Of a stretch of DNA of 64,000 bases, positions 7,438 to 15,218 are shown one piece after another (position 1 is the stretch's first letter; the number at the start of each line of letters is the position of its first letter). The DNA is from Neobacillus niacini NBRC 15566 (lineage in GTDB: Bacteria > Bacillota > Bacilli > Bacillales > Cytobacillaceae), in NCBI RefSeq assembly GCF_001591505.1, contig NZ_BCVA01000001.1, forward strand, positions 124,001 to 188,000, read 5' to 3'. The position numbers and the translations under genes are program-made. The notes below the pieces were generated by a model. It did not search any database, was not told the origin of the DNA, and saw only the letters and a list, made by a program, of their open reading frames with translations.

Positions 7438-7686
7438 AAATTCCTTCCAGTTCATGCCGCTCTCGTTCAGCAGCTCCTCAAATGATTTATTTTTTTCTTT
7501 TAAGCGGCGTTCCTCACGTTTCCGCTGCTCTTCTTCCGCTCGTTTACGCTCTTCTGCTGCCTTCAACTGGTCCTGCTGTTCTTTTAACTGCTTAATTAAT
7601 TCCGGATTAATCATATCTTTAAGCGTAACCGCTGCTTCTTCTTTTTTTGGTTTAGATTGATTTTTTTGTTTCGATTTCTTTTTCAT
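7432..7686 (-). CDS. yqkE: YqkE family protein (DUF3886)
   Basis: An 84-residue, very charged protein of unknown function. The N-terminal third is Lys/Gln-rich (KKKSKQKNQSKPKK), the middle has VTLKDMINPELIKQL, and residues about 38-68 form a Glu/Arg/Lys helix with heptad character (likely coiled coil). The tail SFEELLNESGMNWKEFK is the conserved signature of DUF3886 proteins. It matches B. subtilis YqkE in size, sequence and position next to yqkF. No membrane segment or catalytic motif is present. Confidence 0.85.
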   Translation of the reverse strand: MKKKSKQKNQSKPKKEEAAVTLKDMINPELIKQLKEQQDQLKAAEERKRAEEEQRKREERRLKEKNKSFEELLNESGMNWKEFK

Positions 7687-7740
7687 CCTAAATCCCCCAT
7701 AATCATTATTCCATATGTATTATAGCATTATTTTTGATAC

Positions 7741-7771
7741 AAAAAGCAGGCTGTTGATCAGCCTGCCATAC
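7741..7771 (-). terminator. intrinsic terminator of the thiolase-scoAB operon
   Basis: The stem GCAGGCTG/CAGCCTGC (7746-7766) is followed on the minus strand by TTTTTG, just after the scoB stop. Confidence 0.85.
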
Positions 7772-7774
7772 TTT

Positions 7775-8431
7775 TTAATAAGCTTCTAGAACCACGTTTT
7801 CATCCACTGTCAACGTTGCTTCTGTTGAGGTGACAACATCTTCGATTGTAAAGCCTTTTGCTACTTCAATCAACTTTAATCCTGTGTCCGTTACATCCAT
7901 GACGGCACGTTCTGTAATAATTCGGTTAACCACACCCTTACCGGTTAACGGCAGGGTACATTGTTTTAAGATTTTTGATTCACCGCGCTTGTTCACATGC
8001 TCCATAATGATAATGATCTTTTGCGCTCCATGGACTAAATCCATGGCACCGCCCATTCCTTTTATCATTTTACCTGGTATCATCCAGTTTGCTAGATCTC
8101 CTGTTTCAGAAACCTCCATCCCGCCAAGGATCGCTAGGTTAATATGTCCGCCGCGAATCATCGCAAATGACTCAGCACTATCAAAATAAGAAGCACCGCT
8201 AATTGCCGTAACCGTTTCTTTTCCTGCATTGATTAAATCCGGGTCTACCTCTTCCTCCGTTGGATATGGACCAATTCCAAGTAATCCATTTTCCGATTGC
8301 AGCACAACCTGTTTATTATTAGAAATATAATTGGCAACCAGCGTCGGCATACCGATTCCTAAGTTCACATAAAAACCGTCTTCAATTTCTTTCTCTGCCC
8401 TTATTGCAATTCTCTCTCTAACAGAGACCAT
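7775..8431 (-). CDS. scoB: 3-oxoacid CoA-transferase subunit B
   Basis: Beta subunit (218 aa) of a class I CoA-transferase of the SCOT type, which moves CoA from succinyl-CoA to acetoacetate. The catalytic glutamate is in [12 protein letters not shown] (about residue 45). Typical neighbours are [13 protein letters not shown] and [20 protein letters not shown] frame extension begins with TTG at 8452, but GGAGGGA lies before the ATG at 8431, giving MVSVRERIA. It starts 22 nt after scoA and is the last gene of the operon before a terminator. Confidence 0.92.
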   Translation of the reverse strand: MVSVRERIAIRAEKEIEDGFYVNLGIGMPTLVANYISNNKQVVLQSENGLLGIGPYPTEEEVDPDLINAGKETVTAISGASYFDSAESFAMIRGGHINLAILGGMEVSETGDLANWMIPGKMIKGMGGAMDLVHGAQKIIIIMEHVNKRGESKILKQCTLPLTGKGVVNRIITERAVMDVTDTGLKLIEVAKGFTIEDVVTSTEATLTVDENVVLEAY

Positions 8432-8453
8432 TGCTTTCTCTCCCTCCACCAAT

Positions 8454-9143
8454 CTATTTTCTAACTGTCAACCTCTCAATCCTTTTTTCCTGCTTACCTT
8501 CTATAATCATCTGAACATAAACACTTGGAGTGTGGATAAAATTCGGATCGAGTTCTCCAATTTCACAGAGTGTCTCCACTTCGGCAATCGTTACTTTTCC
8601 AGCTGCTGCTATCATCGGGTTAAAGTTTCGTGCTGTTTTGTGGTAAACAAGATTTCCCATCTTGTCTCCCTTCCATGCCCTGACAAAACTAAAATCAGCT
8701 GTCAATGCTTCCTCTAGCAGATACTCTCTGCCATTAAAAACTTTTGTTTCCTTGCCATCAGCAATCGGTGTACCTACCCCTGCAGGCGTGTAAAAGGCTG
8801 GTATACCAGCTCCGCCTGCTCTTATTTTTTCAGCTAATGTACCTTGTGGCGTCAGTTCTACTTCAAGCTCGCCTGCTAAAACCTGTCTTTCAAACTCCTT
8901 GTTCTCCCCCACATAGGAACCGATCATTTTTTTTATCTGTTTATATTTTAAAAGAGGCCCAAGACCCCAATCATCAATTCCACAGTTATTGGAGATAACC
9001 GTTAAATCCTTTACGCCCTTATCAACCAATGCTTGGATTAGATTTTCAGGTATGCCGCACAAACCGAACCCGCCGACCATTAACGTCGCTCCATCTTGAA
9101 TATCCGCAACTGCTTCCTGGAAGGATGTACTGATCTTCTTCAT
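8454..9143 (-). CDS. scoA: 3-oxoacid CoA-transferase subunit A
   Basis: Alpha subunit (229 aa) of the same CoA-transferase. Family motifs are [65 protein letters not shown] and [20 protein letters not shown]. These resemble B. subtilis ScoA closely and favour succinyl-CoA:acetoacetate transferase over AtoD-type acetate transferase, although the substrates cannot be fixed from sequence. It is preceded by a thiolase gene, so the operon would convert acetoacetate to acetoacetyl-CoA and then two acetyl-CoA. Confidence 0.92.
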   Translation of the reverse strand: MKKISTSFQEAVADIQDGATLMVGGFGLCGIPENLIQALVDKGVKDLTVISNNCGIDDWGLGPLLKYKQIKKMIGSYVGENKEFERQVLAGELEVELTPQGTLAEKIRAGGAGIPAFYTPAGVGTPIADGKETKVFNGREYLLEEALTADFSFVRAWKGDKMGNLVYHKTARNFNPMIAAAGKVTIAEVETLCEIGELDPNFIHTPSVYVQMIIEGKQEKRIERLTVRK

Positions 9144-9169
9144 CGTACTCGTCTCCCCTCATTGTAGGA

Positions 9170-10357
9170 TTAAGCTAGCTCAACTACCGTTGCTACCCCT
9201 TGACCGCCGCCGATACAAAGTGTTGCCAATCCCTTTTGCGCGTTTCTTTTCTTCATTTCATGAATTAGCGTAACGAGAATTCTAGCACCGCTTGCACCAA
9301 TTGGGTGACCAAGAGCAATAGCACCGCCGTTTACATTTAATATCTCTTTATTAAAATGAAGTTCTCGGTCAACTGCCAAAGATTGGGCAGCAAATGCCTC
9401 ATTCGCTTCAATTAACTCAATCTCTTCCATAGAAATTGACGTTTTTTCCAGTACTTTTCTTACTGCCGGAACTGGCCCGATTCCCATTATGCTTGGGTCA
9501 ACACCAGCGCTTGCATTCCCTTTAATGGTTACTAACGGTTTTATCCCCAGTTCATCCGCTTTTTTACGGCTCATCACTACTAAAGCTGCTGCACCATCAT
9601 TGATTCCCGATGCATTTCCAGCAGTTACACTGCCATCTTTTTTAAATGCTGGACGTAATCCACCGAGTTTCTCTGCTGTTGTCCCTTTTTTCGGATATTC
9701 GTCTGTATCAAAAACAATTGGATCCCCTTTGCGCTGAGGAATAACGACTGGAACAATTTCATTTTTAAATTTTCCTTCTTCAATTGCTTTAGAAGCCTTT
9801 TCCTGACTCCATGCTGAAAATTGGTCCTGTTCGTCTCTAGTAATGGAATATTTATCTGCTAAGTTTTCAGCTGTAACGCCCATATGATATTGGTTAAAAA
9901 CACATGTCAGTCCGTCACCTGTCAACGTATCGATTAATTTTTGATCACCCATTTTAAATCCTTCACGGGCATTCTTTAACAGATAAGGTGCTTGGCTCAT
10001 ATTTTCCATACCCCCAGCAACAACAATCTCCGCATCTCCTGCTAGAATTGCCTGTGTTGCAAGGTGAACAGCCTTTAAACCAGAACCACACACTTTATTA
10101 ATCGTCATCGAGGAAACACTTTCAGGTATTCCTGCGCCAATGGCTGCCTGTCTAGCTGGATTCTGACCAAGTCCTGCTTGCAAGACGTTACCTAAAATAA
10201 CTTCGTCCACTTGCTCCGGCTTGACTCCTGCTTGTTCTAGAGCCCCTTTGATGACCGTTGCTCCTAATTCCGGCGCCGATACATTTTTCAAACTCCCGTT
10301 AAAATTACCTAGTGCAGTACGAACTGCGCTAACAATTACTACTTCTGTTTGACTCAT
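9170..10357 (-). CDS. acetyl-CoA C-acetyltransferase (thiolase)
   Basis: A 395-residue type II thiolase of normal length that cleaves or forms acetoacetyl-CoA. The nucleophile Cys is in [11 protein letters not shown] (about residue 90). The catalytic His is in [16 protein letters not shown] and the second Cys in [10 protein letters not shown]. The N-terminal [15 protein letters not shown] is also typical. It leads the operon with scoA and scoB (26-nt gap), which indicates acetoacetate breakdown rather than fatty-acid synthesis. Either MmgA or AtoB would be an acceptable relative, so no symbol is given. A 16-bp palindrome lies about 90 nt upstream (10449-10464). Confidence 0.93.
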   Translation of the reverse strand: MSQTEVVIVSAVRTALGNFNGSLKNVSAPELGATVIKGALEQAGVKPEQVDEVILGNVLQAGLGQNPARQAAIGAGIPESVSSMTINKVCGSGLKAVHLATQAILAGDAEIVVAGGMENMSQAPYLLKNAREGFKMGDQKLIDTLTGDGLTCVFNQYHMGVTAENLADKYSITRDEQDQFSAWSQEKASKAIEEGKFKNEIVPVVIPQRKGDPIVFDTDEYPKKGTTAEKLGGLRPAFKKDGSVTAGNASGINDGAAALVVMSRKKADELGIKPLVTIKGNASAGVDPSIMGIGPVPAVRKVLEKTSISMEEIELIEANEAFAAQSLAVDRELHFNKEILNVNGGAIALGHPIGASGARILVTLIHEMKKRNAQKGLATLCIGGGQGVATVVELA

Positions 10358-10448
10358 TATTTTCCTCTCCTTATTAGCACTTTTTCCTTTACTATTTCGA
10401 GTGTGAACGCAGAAAACCCTCTTATTTTGTCAAAATTTCTATTATTCT

Positions 10449-10464
10449 TGAATTTTAAAATTCA
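10449..10464. promoter_or_regulatory. 16-bp perfect palindrome upstream of the thiolase operon
   Basis: TGAATTTTAAAATTCA is perfectly palindromic. Its TGAAT...ATTCA ends resemble fatty-acid or arginine regulator sites, but the spacing fits neither consensus exactly. A TTGACA at 10428-10433 (minus) lies nearer the gene but has no good -10. Confidence 0.25.
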
Positions 10465-10587
10465 GCACCTCTACAAAGAAGGTATGAGGATTGAAGGGGG
10501 AAAATGATGTTTAATTTACCTTGAATAATCGGGCTTATATATATGCACCTTATTTAATGAAACCACTTCGAAGGGAGTCTGACGATA

Positions 10588-10728
10588 ATGAGCCAAAAAC
10601 GCGATAAGGGATACAGCCAAAAAGGTAAGGATTATGCTGAATCTGCCGGTACAGGTAAACGAATAATTGCTGCTGAGGAAATAGAAAAGGCACTTCATCC
10701 TACGAAGAGACAAAATGCTGAGCAATAA
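10588..10728 (+). CDS. small hydrophilic protein of unknown function (46 aa)
   Basis: An ATG at 10588, 10 nt after AAGGGAG, opens a 46-codon frame: MSQKRDKGYSQKGKDY, then AESAGTGKRIIAAEEIEKAL, then HPTKRQNAEQ. It is highly charged, with no membrane segment or cysteine, and the middle could form a helix. I do not recognise a family; its size and composition recall small spore or stress proteins, but that is only an impression. A TGAATA upstream resembles a forespore-sigma -35, without a convincing -10. A strong hairpin and a second terminator follow. It is isolated between the divergent thiolase operon and the hydrolase gene. The overlapping antisense frame has no Shine-Dalgarno and is less likely. 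Confidence 0.6.
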   Translation: MSQKRDKGYSQKGKDYAESAGTGKRIIAAEEIEKALHPTKRQNAEQ

Positions 10729-10733
10729 GAAAT

Positions 10734-10759
10734 GCAGAAGCGCCTCTAGGCGCTTCTGC
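10734..10759. terminator. perfect 11-bp hairpin after the 46-codon gene
   Basis: GCAGAAGCGCC/GGCGCTTCTGC with loop TCTA starts 5 nt after the stop. There is no T-run, so it may be an RNA-stabilising hairpin rather than a terminator by itself. Confidence 0.6.
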
Positions 10760-10779
10760 TAGACCTAAATATATTTACT

Positions 10780-10807
10780 AAGCCGCTAAATGGAGTTAGC
10801 GGCTTTT
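10780..10807 (+). terminator. intrinsic terminator
   Basis: A 10-bp stem AAGCCGCTAA/TTAGCGGCTT is followed by TT and then CC. It is the second hairpin downstream of the 46-codon gene. Confidence 0.75.
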
Positions 10808-10877
10808 CCTATGTTAAAATAAAAGCCAACATTAATTACCAAATAATTACTATTACGAACCTTTTGGAGGTGTACTT

Positions 10878-11789
10878 GTGAGAAAGGCGTTGCGAGCTCT
10901 TCTAATTTCATTCTTGATTACATTTTCTTTAGGTTTTTATTTTACAAATAGGCTTATTTATATGAAAAAAAAGGATGAACAATTTATCGTACAGAGGGAA
11001 AAGGAATCGGGTAGATTTAACCCCGAGCATTTCGAATCACTACCTAAGCGAGAGGTAATCATCGATTCCCCTTTTGGCTATCCCATTAAAGCGCTGCTGG
11101 TTGAACCACACATGTCCAATCGCTATGTCATTATTTCCCACGGTGTAACGGAAACAAAGATTAATTCGATAAAATATATGAACCTTTTCTTAGAGCGTGG
11201 TTTTAATGCCATGATTTACGATCATCGGAGACACGGTGAATCTGGTGGAAAGACAACCAGCTTCGGTCATTATGAAAAATTTGATTTAAAGGCAGTTATT
11301 GATTGGTTAAAAAAAGAGAAGGGGCCAACACTTTCGCTCGGAATTCATGGTGAATCGATGGGGGCAGCTACGATGCTTCTGTACGCTGGAATGCTCGAGG
11401 ATAGTGCTGATTTTTATATAGCAGACTGTCCGTTCTCTGACTTAAAAGAGCAAGTATCTTATCAATTAAAAAAAGAATTGAAAAATGTTTCAACATTGTT
11501 AATTCCCATTGCTGATTTCATTTTGCGCCTCCGTGAGAAATATTCAATTCGTCACGTCTCACCCATTTCAGTTATCGAAAATATTAAACATCCTATTTTA
11601 TTTATTCACAGCGAAAACGATGATTTTATACTCCCTGCCATGACAAAGGAATTATATGAGAAAAAACATGGCCCAAAGATGCTTTATCTTGCAGCAAATG
11701 GTCGTCATGCGCAGTCTTTTAACGAGAATCCTGAAGAATATCGCAGAGTTATAGACAAATTTTTGCAAAAGTATGTTGAGAAAGCATAA
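10878..11789 (+). CDS. yqkD: alpha/beta hydrolase, YqkD-like
   Basis: A 303-residue alpha/beta hydrolase with an N-terminal membrane anchor or uncleaved signal (about 6-24, ALLISFLITFSLGFYFTN). The fold motifs are the oxyanion strand YVIISHGVTE, the strand and loop MIYDHRRHGESGG, the nucleophile elbow GIHGESMGAAT (Ser about 158), the acid in HSENDDFI and the catalytic His in NGRHAQSF. It starts with GTG at 10878 after GGAGG. B. subtilis has YqkD, of similar length and anchor, next to yqkE; here the thiolase operon separates them. The substrate is unknown; it is probably a membrane-associated esterase or peptidase-like enzyme. Confidence 0.83.
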   Translation: MRKALRALLISFLITFSLGFYFTNRLIYMKKKDEQFIVQREKESGRFNPEHFESLPKREVIIDSPFGYPIKALLVEPHMSNRYVIISHGVTETKINSIKYMNLFLERGFNAMIYDHRRHGESGGKTTSFGHYEKFDLKAVIDWLKKEKGPTLSLGIHGESMGAATMLLYAGMLEDSADFYIADCPFSDLKEQVSYQLKKELKNVSTLLIPIADFILRLREKYSIRHVSPISVIENIKHPILFIHSENDDFILPAMTKELYEKKHGPKMLYLAANGRHAQSFNENPEEYRRVIDKFLQKYVEKA

Positions 11790-11860
11790 CATCAGTGACT
11801 TATAGAATATATCTGCTTACCTAAAAAGACTTCCCAAGTGTTAAGCACCCGAGCTGAAAA

Positions 11861-12048
11861 TAGACGGAAACATTCCGCTTAATTAGCAAATTGTATTTAA
11901 AAAAGCCTAAATAGGCGGAGAGATTCCGCCTATTTACTCAAAAGTTTAAAAAAAGAGGAGATTTTTCTTTGATAGGCGGAAAAACTCCCCTTATATACCC
12001 CGAATAGAGCTCCGCTTTGTATTTACCCGGAAATCCTCCGCTTATTTT
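11861..12048. repeat. cluster of imperfect TAGGCGGA...TCCGCCTATTT palindromic repeats
   Basis: This 363-bp gene-free spacer holds five related units: 11861-11880 (TAGACGGAAACATTCCGCTT), 11909-11935 (perfect 11-bp arms AAATAGGCGGA/TCCGCCTATTT), about 11972-11994, about 12003-12024 and about 12027-12048. The second unit can form a strong hairpin and may end yqkD transcripts. No ORF is seen in the spacer. Confidence 0.75.
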
Positions 12049-12152
12049 ACTCTTACTGGTTACTTGCTTAAGGACAAGACTTCTGCTTACTTGCATTTTC
12101 CCCGTATTCAATATATTCTGAAAACATCACATTTTTAAAAGGAGTGTCAAGA

Positions 12153-12359
12153 ATGTCAAAGGTACAAATTAAAGTAAACGACAATGGTTCACTGCGGATT
12201 ACTGGTGAGGTAGAATTGCTAGATGGAGCCGGCAACGTCATGGAAACGAAGCCAGCCTTTTCTCTTTGCCGCTGCGGGCTTTCCAACAACAAACCTTTTT
12301 GTGATGGTTCTCATAAAGGGAAATTTGACTCTCAAGTAAGGGTCACAAAAGAAGAGTAA
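12153..12359 (+). CDS. CDGSH iron-sulfur domain protein
   Basis: A 68-residue protein with one complete CDGSH motif, CRCGLSNNKPFCDGSH (about 42-57), whose three Cys and one His bind a 2Fe-2S cluster as in mitoNEET-type proteins. The N-terminal half (VQIKVNDNGSLRITGEVEL) is a beta-rich segment common in bacterial members. GTG at 12144 could extend it, but GGAGTG lies just before the ATG at 12153. It stands alone between the repeat spacer and a bidirectional terminator. The redox or cluster-transfer role is inferred from the family. Confidence 0.85.
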   Translation: MSKVQIKVNDNGSLRITGEVELLDGAGNVMETKPAFSLCRCGLSNNKPFCDGSHKGKFDSQVRVTKEE

Positions 12360-12366
12360 TGCTGAC

Positions 12367-12400
12367 GGAAAAAGGACTTCCTGCAGAGAAGTCCTTTTTG
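12367..12400. terminator. bidirectional terminator
   Basis: The stem AAAAAGGACTTC/GAAGTCCTTTTT (12369-12399) lies between the convergent CDGSH and DinB-family genes, with T-runs on both sides. Confidence 0.88.
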
Positions 12401-12405
12401 TTCTA

Positions 12406-12900
12406 TTATTGAATTTTTTCTAAATGACGTACAAGTTGCCCATAATGACCCGTTACGTGCTTAACGATTAAATGGTCGACTAAGAATGATAACGGTTTTC
12501 CGTCAAAGTTTGGATTATAGCTTGGTGCTGTTTTTACTAAGTCTTCTTCTGTCACTTTTACAAGTGCTGCCTCAACTTTCGGGACTAAGTTTTGTAATGC
12601 TGTTAAAGCCTCCTCTTTCTTAATCCGAGAAACAACGTTTTCATCTACTGCGGCTAAACGACGCACGTGTTCATGATTCCGTCCCCATTTTGCACCAGGA
12701 ACCACTAGCAGCGCCTCCAAATCTTCAACCCAAAAATTCACAGCTTCTATAATATGAGAAATGATTTGCATTGCGGACCATTCTGTTTCAGACGGTTTAA
12801 CATAAAGTGAACCCTCTTCCGTATTTTTCAATACCGCTGCAATATCATCTATACTCTTTTTAAATAATTCCAATTTTTCATTCAGCATTGCCGTTACCAT
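12406..12900 (-). CDS. DinB-superfamily protein, candidate thiol-dependent maleylpyruvate isomerase
   Basis: A 164-residue four-helix DinB/YfiT-type protein. The likely metal triad is His49 (SAMQIISHIIEAVNFW) plus the HxxxH pair His148 and His152 in KHVTGHYGQLVRH, the superfamily pattern. Members include bacillithiol S-transferases and mycothiol- or cysteine-dependent maleylpyruvate isomerases. It lies directly downstream, on the same strand, of the gentisate-forming monooxygenase, and the cluster otherwise lacks an isomerase; so maleylpyruvate isomerase is an attractive inference, not proven. A hairpin terminator (12942-12975) sits between the two genes, so it may have its own promoter. It starts at ATG 12900 after AGGAGG. 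Confidence 0.65.
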   Translation of the reverse strand: MVTAMLNEKLELFKKSIDDIAAVLKNTEEGSLYVKPSETEWSAMQIISHIIEAVNFWVEDLEALLVVPGAKWGRNHEHVRRLAAVDENVVSRIKKEEALTALQNLVPKVEAALVKVTEEDLVKTAPSYNPNFDGKPLSFLVDHLIVKHVTGHYGQLVRHLEKIQ

Positions 12901-12941
12901 CGTTTAAGTCCTCCTTTTATTCACTTCATACATAAATTTAA

Positions 12942-12976
12942 AAAATGCGTTAGAGCCAGCTCTAACGCGTTTTTTA
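12942..12976 (-). terminator. hairpin between the monooxygenase and DinB-family genes
   Basis: The near-perfect stem GCGTTAGAG/CTCTAACGC is followed on the minus strand by ATTTTTT, 9 nt after the monooxygenase stop. Confidence 0.8.
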
Positions 12977-12977
12977 A

Positions 12978-14171
12978 TTAGCAATTTACACGTTCATAAT
13001 TTTTCTTGAAATAGCCATATAGGAAATCCACGACATGGTAGTCAGTTGGCTTGTGATTTTCGAAAATAAAGTTACGAAGTGCAAGTGCTGTCGGATCCTC
13101 AGCATGAATAATTTCGCCCCACCTGCGTGCAGATCCTTGTACCATTGAAGAACGTGGGATTCGAACTTCTTGGTATGCTTTAAATGCTTCTTCGTAAGAA
13201 TTATGTTTCTTTAATTCCTCACCCAATACAAATGCATCTTCAAGGGCTTGAACGCCGCCTTGTGCTAAATATTGAAGCATGGCATGACCAGAATCTCCTA
13301 ATAACGTAATGTTGCCATTTGTCCAATTATCGATAGGTTCACGGTCATACATTTGCCAGCGGAATTGACGGTTAATGTATGTTAAAGCGTTTTCAACTTT
13401 CGGATGACAATTTTCAAAACGACGTGCCATTTCTTCTGGAGTTCCCCAATCTTCTACTGTCGCATCATATGATTTAAATACCACTACTTGGTTGTAAAGC
13501 TCTCCGCGGCGAACTGGATATTGTACCATGTGCAGGTTTGGTCCAATCCACATGATTACATCATCTAAGTCTAAGTTTGTATTACTTGACACTTCTTCAA
13601 TTGGAATCGTTCCACGGTAAGCTACATACGCAGAGTTTACCGGATGATCATCAACCAACTGCTTCCGCATGTTTGATTTTACTCCATCCGCACCAACAAC
13701 AGCTTCTGCACTATACGTTTCACCATTTTGGTTAACAATGGTTACAATATCACCATTTTGTTCTGCAGTTTGAATGCATTGGTTGGTAAAGAATTTAATA
13801 TTGCTGCTTTTTTGACATGCTTCATAAAGAACTCTGTGTAAGTCCGAGCGATGCAATACGATGTAAGGCTGGCCGAATTCTTTTTGGAACCCCTCCCCCA
13901 AATCTAACGTTGCTAATTCTTTCGCTGTATAAACATCTTTTAGTACAAGACGTTTTGGTACTACTGCATGCTTTAGAATTTCTTCCTTTACACCTAGACG
14001 GTCTAAAACCTCTAACGCATTGGGTGCTAACTGAATTCCTGCACCTACTTCTCCAAATTCCGGTGCTTGCTCAAAAACTGCTACTGTTTTACCTGTTTCT
14101 TGAATGGACAGCGCTGCTGCTAAACCACCGATTCCTCCGCCTACTATAATGATGTCGCTTACATTAGTCAT
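12978..14171 (-). CDS. FAD-dependent aromatic monooxygenase, probable 3-hydroxybenzoate 6-hydroxylase
   Basis: A 397-residue class A flavoprotein hydroxylase. The N-terminal Rossmann motif is DIIIVGGGIGGLAAALSIQ. The middle DG motif is VVGADGVKSNMRKQ, and the second FAD motif GD is in LLGDSGHAMLQYLAQGG. Such enzymes hydroxylate phenolic acids with NAD(P)H and O2. The divergent neighbours encode gentisate dioxygenase and an FAH-family hydrolase, so the product is most likely gentisate, from 3-hydroxybenzoate; salicylate as substrate cannot be excluded. A frame extension to 14207 is possible, but GGAGGGG precedes the ATG at 14171. It is divergent from the IclR gene. Confidence 0.82.
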   Translation of the reverse strand: MTNVSDIIIVGGGIGGLAAALSIQETGKTVAVFEQAPEFGEVGAGIQLAPNALEVLDRLGVKEEILKHAVVPKRLVLKDVYTAKELATLDLGEGFQKEFGQPYIVLHRSDLHRVLYEACQKSSNIKFFTNQCIQTAEQNGDIVTIVNQNGETYSAEAVVGADGVKSNMRKQLVDDHPVNSAYVAYRGTIPIEEVSSNTNLDLDDVIMWIGPNLHMVQYPVRRGELYNQVVVFKSYDATVEDWGTPEEMARRFENCHPKVENALTYINRQFRWQMYDREPIDNWTNGNITLLGDSGHAMLQYLAQGGVQALEDAFVLGEELKKHNSYEEAFKAYQEVRIPRSSMVQGSARRWGEIIHAEDPTALALRNFIFENHKPTDYHVVDFLYGYFKKNYERVNC

Positions 14172-14238
14172 TGACAATACCCCTCCAACTAAGTTATTAT
14201 CTTCCACAAATAGAGAACTTCGTTACCTCATGAGAAAA

Positions 14239-14267
14239 CTTTAAATCATTTTTCACCAATTCGTCAA
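14239..14267 (-). promoter_or_regulatory. possible promoter of the monooxygenase with an AATTGGTGAAAAA motif
   Basis: On the minus strand TTGACG (14262-14267) precedes a weak -10 (TTTAAA or TTAAAG, 14239-14245). The spacer holds AATTGGTGAAAAA, nearly the same as AATTAGTGAAAAA in front of the hydrolase gene (15191-15203), suggesting a shared operator. Confidence 0.35.
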
Positions 14268-14351
14268 CAAAAAACTTTTAAAATTTAGAAATTTCTATTA
14301 ATCATTTTTCTTTTATTATCCAAAAATCATCCAAAAAAGGAGGTGATTATG

Positions 14352-15116
14352 ATGACAACTGAAACGAAAACGGTCGGTATTCAGTCCTTGCAAATTGGGT
14401 TAAACATATTAGAGATCTTAGCAAGGGAAAAAGAACCTCTAAAGTTTACTGATATACAAAACCTTACTGCTATGACAAAAAGCAATTTATATAAATATTT
14501 GTCGACACTGTCCCAATTCGGATTAATCTATCGTAATCCTCATACAAACGCGTATACGCTTGGACATAAATTAGTTCAGTTAGGAAATGCAGCTTTAGGC
14601 CAATCTTCTTTAATAGAAGTGGTTATTCCCTATATCAAAAAGATCACTGATAAAACCAACCTAACCGTACTATTAGCCGTTCCTTCAAAAAATGGTCCAC
14701 TGATTTCATATATTCAAAGTGCAGATGATTATGGAATAAATATTGGTGCTCAAATAGGGACACACTTGCCGCTCTCCTCTTCTACTGGCGTTGTTTTTTC
14801 AGCTTTTGAAAAAGACGTCCGTATGAAAGAATGGGAAGAAGCTGAACTTTCAACGTTCAATGAAAGTGAATTACAGCAATTTCAAGCTGAAAAAGAGCAG
14901 ACAAGAGTAGTGTTTTTTGCTTCAAAAACGGAACCTCTAGTAAAGCATGTCTCTTCTTTTAGTGTCCCTCTATTAAATTTCACCAATGAACTAATTGGTG
15001 CTATTACCATCGTTGGTATTTCTGAGACCGTACCTAAATCAGCGGATCATCCGACTGGACAATATGTTCTCAGTTTTGCAAAAGAAATTTCAGAGTATTT
15101 TGGTTTTAGAAAGTAA
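14352..15116 (+). CDS. IclR-family transcriptional regulator of the gentisate cluster
   Basis: A 254-residue IclR-type regulator. The N-terminal winged helix-turn-helix is about 8-70 (SLQIGLNILEILAREKEPL, then TDIQNLTAMTKSNLYKYL). The C-terminal effector-binding domain is about 80-250, with THLPLSSSTGVVFSAF and the family-like end SFSVPLLNFTNELIGAITIVG. ATG codons at 14349 and 14352 both follow AAGGAGGTGATT; 14352 has the better spacing. It sits between, and reads with, the catabolic genes, so it most likely controls them in response to an aromatic acid or pathway intermediate. Whether it activates or represses is not visible. Confidence 0.87.
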   Translation: MTTETKTVGIQSLQIGLNILEILAREKEPLKFTDIQNLTAMTKSNLYKYLSTLSQFGLIYRNPHTNAYTLGHKLVQLGNAALGQSSLIEVVIPYIKKITDKTNLTVLLAVPSKNGPLISYIQSADDYGINIGAQIGTHLPLSSSTGVVFSAFEKDVRMKEWEEAELSTFNESELQQFQAEKEQTRVVFFASKTEPLVKHVSSFSVPLLNFTNELIGAITIVGISETVPKSADHPTGQYVLSFAKEISEYFGFRK

Positions 15117-15135
15117 ATTCTGAAAACAAATAATA

Positions 15136-15164
15136 TTGACAATTATCTCGAATTCTTTTACTAT
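15136..15164 (+). promoter_or_regulatory. sigma-A promoter of the hydrolase-dioxygenase operon
   Basis: TTGACA (15136-15141) and TACTAT (15159-15164) are separated by 17 bp, about 55 nt before the ATG at 15219. Confidence 0.7.
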
Positions 15165-15170
15165 TTTTAT

Positions 15171-15203
15171 AAATAGTGAACTAATTTCATAATTAGTGAA
15201 AAA
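15171..15203. promoter_or_regulatory. candidate IclR operator: direct repeats and palindrome
   Basis: AAATAGTGAA (15171-15180) and AATTAGTGAA (15191-15200) are repeated 20 bp apart. Between and overlapping them is a perfect palindrome ACTAATT-TCAT-AATTAGT (15180-15197). This lies just downstream of the -10, fitting a repressor site. Confidence 0.45.
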
Positions 15204-15218
15204 CAAGGAGGAGCAATA

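Noticed and set aside
10399-10416. catabolite (cre) site upstream of the thiolase gene
   Set aside because: GTGTGAACGCAGAAAACC has at least two mismatches at key cre positions.
10516-10725. 69-codon minus-strand frame with hydrophobic stretch
   Set aside because: It lacks a Shine-Dalgarno and overlaps the plus-strand 46-codon ORF, which has one and a terminator.
11861-12048. CRISPR array
   Set aside because: The units are imperfect palindromes at irregular spacing, with no unique spacers of equal length and no cas genes nearby.
12406-12900. DNA-damage-inducible function for the DinB-superfamily protein
   Set aside because: The superfamily name is historical; there is no LexA box upstream, and the metal triad points to thiol-dependent chemistry.
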